From positions 21,747,463-21,811,462 of the forward strand of contig NC_058137.1 in assembly GCF_011075055.1 (NCBI RefSeq): a stretch of 64,000 nt of DNA. Direction: 5' to 3'. The position numbers and the translations under genes were made by a program. Of this stretch, positions 1 to 13,463 are shown one piece after another. This stretch comes from Mangifera indica (Eukaryota > Streptophyta > Magnoliopsida > Sapindales > Anacardiaceae). The notes under the pieces are model-generated. The model worked only from the letters and a program-made list of their open reading frames with translations, was not told the origin of the DNA and ran no database searches. The first letter of the stretch is position 1, and the number at the start of each line of letters is the position of its first letter.

Positions 1-1252
1 ATCATGAGAAATTGTCCGTTTTAGCTTTCATCGGCCTTATAGTTTTGCCTTTAAAAGGCACCCTGTGAAGGAGAGAGAAACAACTAGTTTATATTGATTT
101 AAGACTTTAGACTCTCATTATATGTGAAATTTTTAACATCAACACTTTCAATTCAATCCTATCTCTAGATATTAATTCAAATTGAAGCATTTTTTTGGTT
201 GGTTGCTCAAATCATATGTATTATAGCTAACTTTACTACCTACCTATTTTGTTGTTAGTGCAAATCTTTTGTCAAGAATCATAACTATAAAAAAACTGAT
301 TTAAAATAGTAATAAATATTTTTTGAATGACATTTATCTAAATTTAAATCTAAATTCATAGGGGTTGAATGATGTTATGTTATGTAATAAAAAATAAGTA
401 GTTCTAAGATATCCTTTAGGCACAACAGTTTAAGATATCAAAAACCAAGATACTAGTAACCAACGATTGAATAATTTCAAATTTGAAGACCTCTTGCTCA
501 TTATTAAAGGAAAAGTCATAGAACGAATCTTACGCACAATGATCACCTAGTAAAAATATTAACCACCACATAAATGTAAATGTCATCTATATAGACATAA
601 ATTGACTCATTTAAATTCAAATTATGGTTAAAATTCTTTGGAGAGAGGGATTATATTTGGGGGAGGCCTTTTCCCTCTGAAAATATGTATAAAAAGACAG
701 AGAGGAGAAAAAGAGAATAGAGGGAGAACATTTGCATGATTCTTATATTAAACTACAAATAAACATTTCAATTTATTAGTTCAAACCACAAAAACAATCC
801 TCGTGTCAATTTTTCTACTTGACTCTATTTGCATACACACACTTCTCTAACAAATTCTAAACACTTGTAACAAATTCATCTGAGTTATATTAAACTTTAA
901 TTGTTAGTATCATAATTTATCTTGTATAAGACTCTATAGTGTGTATATCAGTCGATGATAAAAAATTATATCAAACTATTACATATACAAATTCGTACTA
1001 AAACTACTTTTACAAATTCATTGGTAACTATGTATGATTGTCGTATTGTCCACTATAATTTATTTTCTTTATCTTTAAGTTTACTCTTTTAATCATATTG
1101 TAGCATATGCTTTTGTATTTGAACATGAAATCAAAATTAATACATATGATTAACCCAATACAATATTTTCTTTGTTTATTTTATTTTAATATGATTTATG
1201 TTAAGTTATTGATATCTATTCAAATATTAAATTTCTCTAAAAATCTTACCAC
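1..1252. other. AT-rich non-coding DNA
   Basis: No gene is seen. The stretch is AT-rich with stops in all frames. It ends at a purine run that may be the polypurine tract of the LTR called next, so part of it may be decayed retrotransposon interior, but no protein domain could be read. Confidence 0.5.
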
Positions 1253-2990
1253 AAGGGGGAGAGTGTTACTTAATCTTAACTTAAACAAACAATATATGAC
1301 AAATACATAAACATTTAAAAGTACCATATTACCCTTAATAATAAACATGCAGAATCAATACCAAAAGTGTCAAAACATATTAAAGGAAATAGCATCAAAG
1401 TGTGTACAAAACATAATCATGAATAACAAAAATAACATTATAAAACATAAATTCTTTTGGTAGTCTCCCTCAATCTTTCTCTTGAACTAAATCGTTGCCA
1501 CGCAACCGTTAATCATAACTCACCTGCAAAATCAAATAGAAAGGATAAGTAATAAAATACTCAATAAGTAAAAACATTTATCATACAATTAATCAATCTC
1601 ATTTTTCCCCTTTCTCACTTTATCATGCATTCCTAATCTTTATTTGTCTCATCACCTACGGTTCATCTCTACCCCAGTTTTGATTACATGAAATGCATTA
1701 CATGTAAACTTAATCATCATTTTCTATAATGAAAGTACTCTTTGGAATTTATAATGTTCAGTTTCTCGTCTCTATGTCAATTAACCTAAGCTAGGGCAAA
1801 AATTTGACTTCTTGGTCATGTGATTCAATCTCTCAGATTATTGTGGTTCACAGTATGTATGAATTTGTCCCGACAACTCTCTATGGATGCCAATATGTGC
1901 ATTCTCTTTATCATAATACCTTTTTATAGGTACATACGATGAACAACACATCCTCTCTATAGGTACAAACCTCTTTTATGGGTGCATAATCTATGTCATG
2001 AATACCCCTTCACAACAACCTTCTAGAAGCATATCCCCATCTTGGTGAGAGAGTCATGTTTCATGGGCGATTTAAATCTTTATATCTTGGAATCTTTATG
2101 TCCCGCACATGTACTTTAGGGATCTTAGTGTTCCACATGTACTCTAAGGATCTTTGTATTCCATATGTGATCTATCAAATCTCTGGCTTATTACATGTGC
2201 TTCAGAGATCTTTGTGTCCCACATATGATCTACGTGATCTCTATGTCCCATTACCATACTTTTAGAAACATGTATCAATGCATATCTCAAGTCATTTTCT
2301 CATAACCAAAAATCTAGGATATGATTGGACATTCTCAAGGTTATCTCAATCTCGTCTCAAGCTCTAGCTTTCACTTATCATGTACATACTCATGATCATC
2401 CTACCCTAACTCTCTCGAACACCTTTTGACACTTCAACATACCATGTACATCCCTAAATATCTCTCATATGACTACTCTACAAACAATTGTCCATCTTTC
2501 TTGGATGTGCATTTATCTTTTTCTTATGGACAATATTATATCAGATTTTCACAATAAAATAGTCTTTCTAGAATAGTCAACTACGATAGAAAATAATCTA
2601 AGTAGGAATTAATACGTCTCCTATTTACCTTTTATCCTAGCCGAAGAGTTTGATACAAAAACACTCTTTTTGATTGTCAAAATCCTTTTCTCTAATGGTT
2701 GAAGTAGCACTAGGAATCGTGACAACTCAATCTCTCTTAAAATTTGATAAGAACAAATAATGGGATCAACCTTAATTCACGGGACATGATTCTTTATATA
2801 GAATCAATCAAAAAGTGATGTCATGACCATGTGTTGTTCAATGCACGATCATGTATCCTATTATAATTCTTAATGTGACATGATATCTATATTGTCTATG
2901 TAATACGTTGATGAACATACGTATTATGTAATCATTTATCAGACCAAAAATCATATTTTCTTCTTTATTTAGTCATTTTTCAATCATCAG
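1253..2990 (+). mobile_element. putative 3' LTR of a retrotransposon
   Basis: A polypurine tract (AAGGGGGAGAG, 1253-1263) is followed at once by TGTTACTTAATC, the usual layout where a 3' LTR begins (TG at 1264). A TATA-like TTTATATA lies at 2793-2800, which would sit in the LTR promoter. The start resembles the LTR-like sequence at 41157 (a run similar to AAAATACCCTTNTTAATAA). No CA terminus, matching 5' LTR or target duplication was found, so the right end is approximate. Confidence 0.4.
2080..2255. repeat. imperfect short tandem repeat
   Basis: About five degenerate units of roughly 28-55 bp, each built on a GGATCTTTGTGTCCCACATG-like core. They lie inside the putative LTR, where short internal repeats are common. 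No coding meaning is seen. Confidence 0.55.
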
Positions 2991-3867
2991 TATCAATATA
3001 TATAAACGTGTGACTTGTTTGTAGGTGTTATTTCAAATCCTAAGCTAATTAGGGATATCAATAGTTTTTACTTAATAATGTTTATTAAAAAATATAATTT
3101 TGACTAACACAATGTTAATTGATCACATAACATGAATATTATTCTAATTTGTTATTAAAGTAATACTTGTTATTTAAACTAATTTATTTATGTTTACTCA
3201 TGCCCATCCTATTATTTTGGGGACGCGGGTACAATTAATTTATTTTTTTTTCACTGATTAAAAGTAAATTGGTATTCTAAGTAAGGAACATACAAGTAAA
3301 ACTACCTAGTAGTGTACCATGTATTATTAATTAATATGGATAATATCAAGAATGAAGAAGTAAAAGAACTAAAGCACTTGGTAAAAAATTGCTAGCTTAA
3401 TTAATTTGGCTCACAAATAATTAATTATTTTTTAAATCTAAAAATGTGTTGCAACATGCCATTATTTATTGTTAAAATGGCAAAATAATTTGAGGTTGAT
3501 GATCAAAATTGACTAAGAGGAGAAAAAGTTCGAAGGCTAAATCATTATTTCCATTTTATGCATCTACTTAGACTATTAATATATATCAAAGTGGTGGTCC
3601 AACTATTTATTATGGATTTCTAGTTTTCTACTGGTTTTCACCTTGTATTAATATATGCCTAATGATCTCTCCACATTATCAAATCAAATTGTATTTTTGG
3701 CAATATAAATAGAATTACTTCATTACAAGAATATTTGATTTTGTTGAAAATACCTTTTTCATAAATTTCACACCCACCAAAAAAAAAAAAAATCTAAAGA
3801 AAATAACATATAATTGAAGATGCCATTTTGAGAAGGGATTCAATAAAGTATTTGATAATTATTTATA

Positions 3868-3873
<6 letters not shown>

Positions 3874-3903
<30 letters not shown>

Positions 3904-3909
3904 TGTATA
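3874..3909. repeat. (TATG)n microsatellite
   Basis: About eight tandem copies of the tetramer, directly after a short (AT)n run. Confidence 0.9.
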
Positions 3910-4530
3910 TGTATATTGAACAAATCAACAATTTATTAACACACCAACATCAACATAGACATCAATTAAAAGAAAAATGTAAGAAATATATAACACAATC
4001 CATGATTAGGGATGAGAAACAATTGATTTATATTGGTTCGACTTGCTAATATAGCAGACTTGCACCTGCTCTCTAAGGCAAAAACACTATTTATTTCCTA
4101 ATAATGGTTTTAAATATTTTAGAACTTTTTTTTTTTTGGTAAATAAAATATTATAGAACTTTTTTTTCCTCTATAATATCTCTCACAATCATTCTCATAC
4201 GACTCCTCATACCAAGAGCATATATACAAAAACAAAAAAAGATAAAAAAAAAAACCTAATACTCCAAATACAATCATTCTCCCTCACCTTTGTGCCAACA
4301 TGTCTAATTCTCTCCACTCTAATTGGTTCAAAGTGGTCTTGAGCCATTCATTTTTATTTTGTCCACATCCCTCCCTACATAGTCGTACGAGTAACAACCT
4401 GCTTCTAAATATTTCAATTGAAGTTCTTTAGCTCAATTCTTCAAAACGGTGAGTTTAGTATAGATACAAGAAGTTAATTTTATCCCAATTGCTATGACAA
4501 GGAAAACAAGTGCAAAATAAGTGCCAAATC

Positions 4531-4553
4531 ATATATATATATATATATATATG
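4531..4553. repeat. (AT)n microsatellite
   Basis: About eleven uninterrupted AT dinucleotides. Confidence 0.9.
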
Positions 4554-6382
4554 TATAAAACCTTAGTATTGATTCCTGTCAAACTTTAAGAAACTTTGTG
4601 AATCTCCATGGGAAGTCTATTAACGATCTCAGGAAGATTTCTGATAAACATAAAAGTAAGCCAAGAATATTAGTGAGATTTTGTGAATAAATTAACTATA
4701 GGTTAACTATTATCTTAATCAAGAACCTTAATTTTTAATTAATTAACCCTAAGTACAAAAAACCATATCAAGGTATTTCTAAAATGTGAGTTTCCCAAGT
4801 GAGCATGAACAAACTTTTGAGTAAAATTCAATTATAGAGAGTGGTTAGTAGTGGGGATTCTTTATTTCTTTATAGCTCTAACTTTACCTGTTCCCTTTCA
4901 AGCAAGCTTTGAGGTAACAAGCTAGTGATGCTTTTTAATTTATATGATTAATTTCCCTATCTCTTTCTCCTCTTGCTTTGTTCTCTATCTTTTCTGGGTA
5001 AACCCTAATTTATAAATTACATTAATAATGAAAAAAAGTTAAGCCCCCTTTCCACTTGTGGACTGTGACGTGTGCCGCATATTGATTGCATAATGGTGGT
5101 GGTGGATCTTGTTTGGCACGCATGAGATATTTCCAAGTGGAAATCTCTCGTAAGTGCATGCACAAAAAAGGGTTTTGCATGTCCTTTTCTATTTTATTTT
5201 TTAATTTTAAAAGCTTTTGTTTGATTTGCAATCCACATCAGACGAAGCAAACTTTTGTTGTTCCTTTAACACTAGAAAACAAATTGCCTTTTGGGTTCAT
5301 ATATGTCCAAAGCTTTTTGTTTTAGGTGCTTTGAGAGAGATTCTAAAGGTTAAAACAGCTTACGATTATGGAGTTTAAACATAGATGAACTTGCTGCATT
5401 TAATCTATTCGAGTGTTTTTCGTGTTTTCAAAATTAATTTACATGTGAAATCGATAAGGAAGACTGCTTGATGTTTTATAGTTGAGTAGTATGTTTCATC
5501 TTTTTCACCATCATACCCAACAATTTTTTAATTAATGATAAGTTTACATTTATTATTATATTATTATTTTAGAAAAAATTTAATATAGTAATAATATGAG
5601 ATACAAAAATGTTGTCCCTTTATCTATATACAAAAGTGTCGTCCCTTTATCTATATACGTAAAAAGATACACTTAAATCTGAACACACTAAATCCAAATA
5701 TTGAAATGTAATCCGTTGATTAGGAGATGGTTATGTTTTTGATAATAATAAGAGATGATTGCTATCTCATACCGATAGAAGAAAAAATTTCAATATAACT
5801 GAATGAATCATACGTAAAACTGTTAAAATTTATCTTTTTCATTGTTTTTGAGTAAAAAAAATTTTTATCCACAACTTTGAGTCATTTTATATATAGATGA
5901 CATTGTCAAATCACTATATATTATTCGCATAATTAGTTGTTTATTTGATATAATTCTCATTCATGTTTTAAGAGAATTTTGACCGCAAAACAAAAGCTAA
6001 TGCATAATGATGATGTAAACAAATTAATTTTTATTATAATATCTCAAGCTTTTATATGAAACCATATTGTTTACATATTGGTATAAATAAAAAAACCAAG
6101 AAAAACTCTCCTTACTCTTTACAATAGCATGTTTATAAAATATATTTTCATGCTATATAATATTTTTAAAAAATCACCTTTTTTATTCTTTTTTTTTTTT
6201 TTATAAGATTGATGATGAGATCTTGTCTCATTGGTTTCCATTTGTGCTAACACTACTAGATTGCCATAAAAATTATTAAATTCTTCTGACAGAAATTAAT
6301 TTGTTTACAGTAAAAAATAGTTTTTTTTTTCTCTACAAAATAATTAGTGGTAACATAAGAAAAAATAATAATTAAAATATGA

Positions 6383-6552
6383 ATAATGTTATATGTATAT
6401 ATTTTTTATATATAATTTGAATATATAAATAATATGTTATTATATGATTTAATATTATTTTATTTTTAATTTAAAATTATCTAATTATATAATAATATAT
6501 TATTTTTATAACTAAATTATATATTAAAAATATGTATATATAATTTTATTAT
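6383..6552. repeat. AT-rich palindromic MITE, family A
   Basis: About 170 bp. Terminal parts are loosely inverted (TTATATGTATATATTTTT against AAAATATGTATATATAATTT). The core reads TATTTTATTTTTAATTTAAA followed by ATTATCTAATTATATAATAA. The same layout recurs many times in this window. Confidence 0.6.
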
Positions 6553-8283
6553 TAAAATATTAAATTTTAGATTAGGTGGGTTGGCTCTAGCTAGGGTGGA
6601 TGAAATGGGATCGCCACTAATTAAGAGAGTGAATTAACGTTTCCTAACTTTTTTCTTGCTCCCAATTAGTGATGATTAGAGCTTGTAAATGATGATTAAT
6701 ATAATATAAATAATTAATTAATTAAGTAATTAAAATTTCAATCAGAATCTTTTTCAACTTTACACCTAATTGAGATTTTTTTTTCTTGTGGAGAGACCAA
6801 CAAGCAAGTGGGGAGAATTAATCTATGTCATTATCTTAATTTTTGGGCAATTATTATTAGGTTTAATAATGTTGTTAATGATAAAATTTAAAGCACACAC
6901 TAATTATTTGGTTTGGTATGACAACATCTTACTTGTATTAATCTATGTCATTATCTTAACCAATTTAAAATCATACTAAATATCAACTCAATGAAAAAGA
7001 TGATCTAATTCAATCAGTGATCAAATTGATTGATCAGTAATAAGATAGATTAACTCTTAAAAATAATATTAATTTTTTTTTACATAATTTATAATTAAAT
7101 AAATAATTTAACTTATTTAATATTAAAATAAACTTAATTTGATGGAATACGGACTTGGTTCAACTTTACACAATGAATTTTTGAAAAAAAAATTAATTTT
7201 TTATATTGATCAAATCAAACTCAATTTTATACATAATTTAATCAGTTTGATTAATAATTGATGATTTAACCGATCAATCTGATTTTCAAACCCATGAAGC
7301 TAATTAACACAATTTTCAAACCCTTAATAATTAATTAATGGGTTTCAGACCCACGATTTGACTTGAAACAAAAACAACTTTAAGGTAATTTAAAGTATAC
7401 CTTTGTGGCTTGAGGAGAATCATTAAATTCCTTGCCAGTATACTGGAAATAGGGGTATAATCTTAAGATATTATTAGTGGAAATTTAAACCTATAATTTT
7501 TTATAGATGAAAATGTCTTTTTTATCCATTAAACTATAATTTAAGTGTCCATGTAAACAATGTTCTGCCTTTTTTAATGTGTAAAAATGTGAACTTTTTG
7601 TCTCAACACTTTGATAAATGAGTTTAAAAACTGTTATATTTGGATTTTGGGCTTGCACCTACTACCAGTGCACTTACTAAAGCCTATTTAATTGGAAATT
7701 CTTGACATAATATCTTAACATAACTCTTTGTAGAGTTTTTATTTGGAAATTCATCGCATGTTTATGAATTTTTGATTTTTTTTTTTCTGAAAACGCAGAA
7801 TTATTAATTGCTTATAAATTTCTATATACTACATATTTATTTTCTTTTTTGGTATCATTGGAATCTTCGATGAATGAGCTTTCCAATTGATATATTATAT
7901 GCTCAAGCGTAGGTTTGAGTTACAAAGTTATGATGTTTTAGGTTGAAGACAAAATAAAATATTTTTGCAAATTGTTGCATTCGAAGGTTACCTATGAACA
8001 CTCTTACTATTCACTCAACTCTCATTTTGAGAAAATAGAGGTATGTGTAATTCAATTCAAATTATAAAATTATATCAAAATCATTTAAAAATTATAGTTT
8101 GATTTTGTTTTGTTTATAAAATGGCTCAATTTAGATTAATAAATTTTTAAAAAACAGTTTATGGTTTGAGTTACAGTTTGGACTTTAGACCGCTTCTAAG
8201 CCGTAAACTATATTTTTTTAAATACATATAAATATAAAACTATATTTGATAAAAAATTTTAATAAACAATTTATCGTACTACT

Positions 8284-8285
<2 letters not shown>

Positions 8286-8342
<57 letters not shown>
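8286..8342. repeat. (AT)n microsatellite
   Basis: About 28 AT dinucleotides in an uninterrupted run. Confidence 0.95.
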
Positions 8343-8346
<4 letters not shown>

Positions 8347-9542
8347 GTCATTTTTTATATATTTATTATATATGTATTTTATATTCATTTTGCATGTTTA
8401 TTTTATATTCTAAATAACTATAATTCAATTATTATTTATCAAATACAAAATATTTGAAAGTGAATGATTTTTAACATTTTCAAACTGTAATCTAAACTGG
8501 ATTAAACAATATTTTTTCATTTATTTGGTTTAAATTTTTTCAAATTGATTTTTTTAATTTAGTTTAAATTATTTTTTAAACTTCACTAAACTGGACATCG
8601 CAAACTCTTATAAGATAGTATGACCAATCCCTTTTGAAATTTTAGTGTATGTTGATATAATAACTATACTAATTGGCTTGACGAGCCAAGAAGTATTCAC
8701 AGAATCAATAGAGGTGTATCACACTTTCGAACGCAAAGTATGAGACAAGTAGTGCACTTATTAGCCCATTTTCTCCCTATAGCACACATGGGTCCTAATA
8801 CTGTTAGATTTTGATGCCATTTTCACCGAAATTCTTAGAATTTCATGTCACACGCACACATATATAGTGAGAGTAAGAGAGAGAGAGGGATGATTAGAAG
8901 TTTAACTTCTTTTTTGATTTTGTAACATGTGCATTATTATAATTAATTAATTTAAATTATTGTGGCAAAATTGAATGTGTGGTGCTAAAGAAAATGTTTA
9001 ATGCACTTTTTTTTGGGATAAAAATGGTTGCTAGGAATATTGTGACAGACTACTAATGGTTGAATGACGAAAATTCATTAGAAGGTATAATATCTACTTA
9101 ATGAACAAGAGCTTTTGCATACCCTAACCTATGTGATGACAATACTTGAATAAGGTATCATTGCTAAACAATGTCGTGATAAAAAAGCCAATGAAAAATG
9201 AGCGACCCAAGACAAGAGTGTGCGATTTACCATGTTAAGTAGCATGTTCAATGATTTGTTTGCTGAAAGTTATAACTCATAGTATGTGGGAAGCCATAAA
9301 AAAGGGTTGACATGACTTCAATTGCTAGGTTGTGTTGGTTGACAAAGAGGATTGACCCTTAATAGAAAAAAGTCAAATTATTCCATGAGGCAATACTTGA
9401 GGGTTATGGTAATTATGATATGCGAGTTGAAAGCTATATATCATTACCTGATTGACGAGTAACGGGTGTAAGTTGTCATTTGCTCTCTTCCGTATTCTTT
9501 GGAGCACATGAAACAAACTATGAAACACAATGTAAGTGTCAA

Positions 9543-10135
9543 GACATTTGAGAACTTTTTGGGATTAATGTCGATATCAACAAATCAGGTAAGTTGGAGT
9601 AGACATCATGCAATTCTTAGTGTCTCATGGTAAGAACATCCAACCTCGCAATACATTCACTATGCCGTATGTTTAGAGTTTCCATTAAATATTGTTGGTC
9701 AATTTTAATTTTTCTTGAAGGTTAAGATGACTACCATGATTGACTTAGTCAATATCATCCCAAAATATAAACTTAGATTACATAGACATTTCATAAGGAA
9801 AAGGGCTATTGGCCTTAAACCCATTTACTAATCCTTGAGACATTTGAGAACGTTTTGGGATTAATATCGAATATCAACAAATCAGGTAAGTTGGAGTAGA
9901 CATCATGCAATTCTTAGTGTCTCATGGTAAGAACATCCAACCTCGCAATACATTCACTATGCCGTATGTTTAGAGTTTCCATTAAATATTGTTGAATAAT
10001 TTTAATTTTTCTTGAAGGTTAAGATGACCACCATGATTGACTTAGTCAATATCATCCCAAAATATAAACTTAGATTACATAGACATTTCATAAGGAAAAG
10101 GGCTATTGGCCTTAAACCCATTTACTAATCCTTGA
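9543..10135. repeat. tandem duplication, two ~296-bp copies
   Basis: Copy 1 runs from about 9543 to 9838 and copy 2 from 9839 to about 10135, head to tail with no spacer. Both begin GACATTTGAGAAC and end ACTAATCCTTGAG. Only a handful of differences are visible (for example ACTTTTTGGG against ACGTTTTGGG near the start), so the duplication is recent relative to the surrounding decay. Confidence 0.93.
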
Positions 10136-10399
10136 GGCAAAACCCCAAATAAGGCACCATGATGTTACAACCATTCAATGAAGATGCTATAAATATAGAT
10201 CAATTAGATGCCTTTCAAGTGTGAGATCTAGAGATGAACTCGACATTATTTGGATGGTATGACAACAATAATGATAAATATGCTTGGGATGTCTTCTTGG
10301 TTGGACACAAGAATAAAGGTGACTTCTGGTCATTACTTTTGAGCGCTAAAGAGTGGTTGATCCACCATGCAAGTATGCAATACGTGTTAAACTTGCATG

Positions 10400-10637
10400 G
10401 ATATTTAAGTTGTTTCTAACATAAATGTAATTCCTACACACTTGTTGATGTTTGGGATAATTATATTATTATTTGGATATCTTTTATTCGATTATACTAA
10501 ATCATTTGTGATAACTGGTATTTTCATAATTTCTTATGTTAAAGTTTAATTTATTGTAAGTTTAAGTTATTTTCATGCTCTTTTAGTCAAGTATCGTAGC
10601 GTTTCTTCCTAAAGGGTAATACTTCTGAAGGGGTGTT
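10400..10637 (-). mobile_element. LTR-like end, TGTAACACC family
   Basis: Read on the minus strand from 10637 the sequence begins TGTAACACCCCTTCAGAAGT. It is clearly related to the plus-strand sequence starting at 41157 (TGTAACACCTCTTTTAGAAG), with similarity continuing for about 60-100 bp. No polypurine tract lies just outside, so this may be a 5' or solo LTR. The inner boundary is a guess. Confidence 0.4.
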
Positions 10638-11089
10638 ACAATATAGACCTAATAACATTGAATTCATAACCTTTACTTGTTATAATCTCATCAAACAAGC
10701 ATTTTAGATTTTAGATTCACAAGGAAATCAACTTAAAAGTAAATGATTATACTCCTTACTTGGTTATCAAAGGCTAAACGATTTAATATTGAAATCCCCT
10801 CATAAAAGTCATTAGAAAATCTTTCTAAATTGTTGAAGAATAAGAAAATATCAGTTTCAGAATATATGGTGTGTTATGGAAAATATGATGATGTGTAGAG
10901 ATACGATTTGGTATCTAAATCAACTGAAGGATAGTGAAGAGGTGGCTACTCTCCCAGCCCATGGGAAAACCTCTTCTTTTTGGTCTACATCAAGTGCATT
11001 GAATGCCCCACAATCAGAATCAAAAATAAAATTTAAATCATATAATTGTTGGAATGATGTGCACTCTCAATGAACGGATATTCAACCAC

Positions 11090-11296
11090 TTAAATTATCT
11101 GACATGACACGATATCCTCCTTGTCCATCTAGCACAACACCAACGGACGTTCACCTTTCATGCATGATCATTCAACAACCTTAAATTCACAAACTTCTAT
11201 ACTAAGTCAATTTTCACATTCCTCAATATAAAAAACATCTCATATATCAATAAAAAGACCAAAGTAACTTTGCTATGCATATTTGGGTGTTACAAT
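11090..11296 (-). mobile_element. second LTR-like end, TGTAACACC terminus
   Basis: On the minus strand the sequence from about 11296 begins TGTAACACCCAAATATGC. The terminus matches the LTR-like starts at 10637 and 41157, but beyond about ten bases the similarity is weak. It could be a different element. No paired copy was found. Confidence 0.28.
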
Positions 11297-11640
11297 GAGG
11301 AAAAGGAAAGTCTCTCCAAATCTAGATAACAACTACACTCTTACCAAAAGAGGCATCAATTTAGAATCTTCTACAAATATTCTCTTATCATATATAATAC
11401 AAAGATATCTTTACATTTCTTACTAGGGACGTATCTGATATATGCAATATTTTATTTTATTAAAATTGAATTGAATTATAAATATATCCATTATAATCCT
11501 AAGAGGATTCAAAATCCTAGTTTGAGCCACTTTGAATGTAGCTTTTCCTTTAAAAGTTCTATAGATACAAAGAAAAACGAAAAAAATAAGGAGATACATA
11601 AAACAAAGTAAATACTGATTTCTCAGCAATTATAATTATT

Positions 11641-13440
11641 TTGTTGTAATACACATCTATCAATAATTACATCATGGAACCAATCATCACGACGAATCCC
11701 ATTAAAAATTACATATCTCATTTCATTATCTTTGCTTTCCATTTACATTTCAATACATTACAGTAGATATATTAAAGCCTTTTTATTATAATATTTGCTA
11801 CCTCAGTATATTTTACGTAAGGCTCAAAATTGTTTACATCAGTTAGTCACAATAAATTACGTCAACAATTTATATGATCAAATAACGTTAAAAACTAAAA
11901 AATAAGAATTTGTTTGTATTTGAAAGTTATAAAAATTTCAGAAGAAAGTGTGCTTGAATCTGCCATAGTTATGCATCCTTTGTTATGTCCCATATAATTT
12001 AATAATGTTGTTAATTTACTAATCTTGTAACGGCATGTCGTCTATTTGCTAGACATATAAGAAAATGATACGTCGTTTATATATTAGTATTTATTATAAT
12101 TTATTTAAATATTATTTTCTTGTGATGGCATTTTCAGCTACCAAGAAGTTATTTTTCTCAATTTTAGCTAAAATATAAGAGTTGCATATTCTTCATGCTT
12201 AGTAATAACATAAAGGATTTAGAGGGGAGAGTGTTGCATTAAATTGTTTGAAATTAAGGAGTGCTTTTGGAGAATATTGAAAATGGCGGCATCCAAAATA
12301 AATCAGATTTAATAGAATTAAAGTAAATGTGGACGTCCATGTATAGAAATTGTCTCTTTGTAAGGAAACCCCAATTAAAGAATTAAATATACCCACAGAA
12401 AATTAATTAAATTTAAGTAGTTTATGCAGTATCTTGTTTCTTCTGTAACAAAATCTCTAGTTGAAATGATGCCAACCATCAGAGAAAAATAAAATAAAAT
12501 ATATAGATCCATAAGAGAAAATTAAAACAAATAGCTTGATGTTTTATAATAAAATAAAATTTAGATGACAACCTTGATTAGTTTAATTACCAAGAAATAG
12601 AAATCGTATGCCCTCATCTATCAAGAGAAATTTACAGCAATTTCTTGAAGGGTATTGAAAGGACAAAAAAAAAAAAAAAAAGAATTTTCTTTAAATACCT
12701 TTGGATATTTGAATGTTGGCATTTTGGCTAAATTAGAGTGAAATTTGCTCTTATTGTATTATGTAGAGGCTTGTTAGATTTGAAAATCCTAAACATAAAT
12801 TGATTATTTCACTTATGGATACTCTCAAGGCACAAACAAGGAAACAAGAGACTAAAAAATCTCACATCAATTAAAAATAAAATAAGTGAGTAGTTTATAA
12901 ATATGATATATTAGACCTTAACACAAATCGATTGATTTTGTATAATATGAATTTTGATCTCCACCTGACCTAACATTTGATCTTGGACTTTAAGTGGCAA
13001 TGCACCCAATCAAATGACGGGTCTAATCACCTATGGTGGTTGCATTTGAGTGCGACTAAAAAGTCTTATATCAAATAAAAATGATATAAGTTTTATGTAA
13101 TATGATTTTCAATCTCTACATTTATAAACTCAAATTTTATGTAATATGAGTTTCAATCTCTACACTTATAGATTTAATATATTTCTACAACCACCGTTGA
13201 TCTTAGTCTCATTGCTTTAATATTGTTCCTACAGCCATCTTTGACCTTAGTCTCATTACTTTAATATTAAAAACATACTATTATATATCGAAAATCATAC
13301 AGTACTTCATTTTAGATCCACCAATATGGAAACATATAGATAGAACAGAGAACAAAGTTCACTGCTGGACAGTTACATACAACACATTATTCAATTAATT
13401 CCTCATAGTAATCTAGTGAGAAATTAATTTGTTGATAAAC
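11641..13440. other. non-coding region downstream of the MADS-box gene
   Basis: No gene is seen. 12830-13080 contains a run like CTCACATCAATTAAAAATAA and related phrases often seen in small non-autonomous LTR elements of plants, but no pair of LTRs could be defined. Two short tandem duplications lie just before the MADS-box gene. Confidence 0.4.
13086..13272. repeat. two adjacent short tandem duplications
   Basis: A ~45-bp unit (TTTTATGTAATATGANTTTC core) is present twice at about 13086-13172. Next to it a ~65-bp unit (GATCTTAGTCTCATTGCTTT core) is present twice at about 13190-13272. Confidence 0.75.
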
Positions 13441-13463
13441 TTATTCAAAGACAGACATTGTTT

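Larger units (their letters stand above)
3001..5030. other. non-coding stretch with microsatellites
   Basis: No gene is seen. Contains a (TATG)n run and an (AT)n run, listed separately, and poly-A and poly-T tracts. Short open frames here have no recognisable domain. Confidence 0.5.
5031..8990. other. non-coding stretch with repeat remnants
   Basis: No gene is recognised. A less AT-rich island at about 5040-5240 has short open frames on both strands that overlap and match no known domain. 8040-8600 has a hAT-like flavour (runs related to TGGTTTGAGTTACAGTTTGG), interrupted by a long (AT)n run. Confidence 0.45.
8991..11640. other. decayed repeat region, no intact gene
   Basis: Less AT-rich than its surroundings and looks like old mobile-element sequence. 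It holds a 296-bp tandem duplication and two LTR-like ends with TGTAACACC termini on the minus strand. Open frames at 10234-10419 and 10876-11073 (plus strand) start with ATG but match nothing I recognise. Confidence 0.4.

Noticed and set aside
5022..5325. Overlapping open frames on both strands in a less AT-rich island
   Set aside because: No recognisable domain, no codon pattern favouring either strand, and no splice partners. I also looked for a miRNA precursor here and found no known mature sequence.
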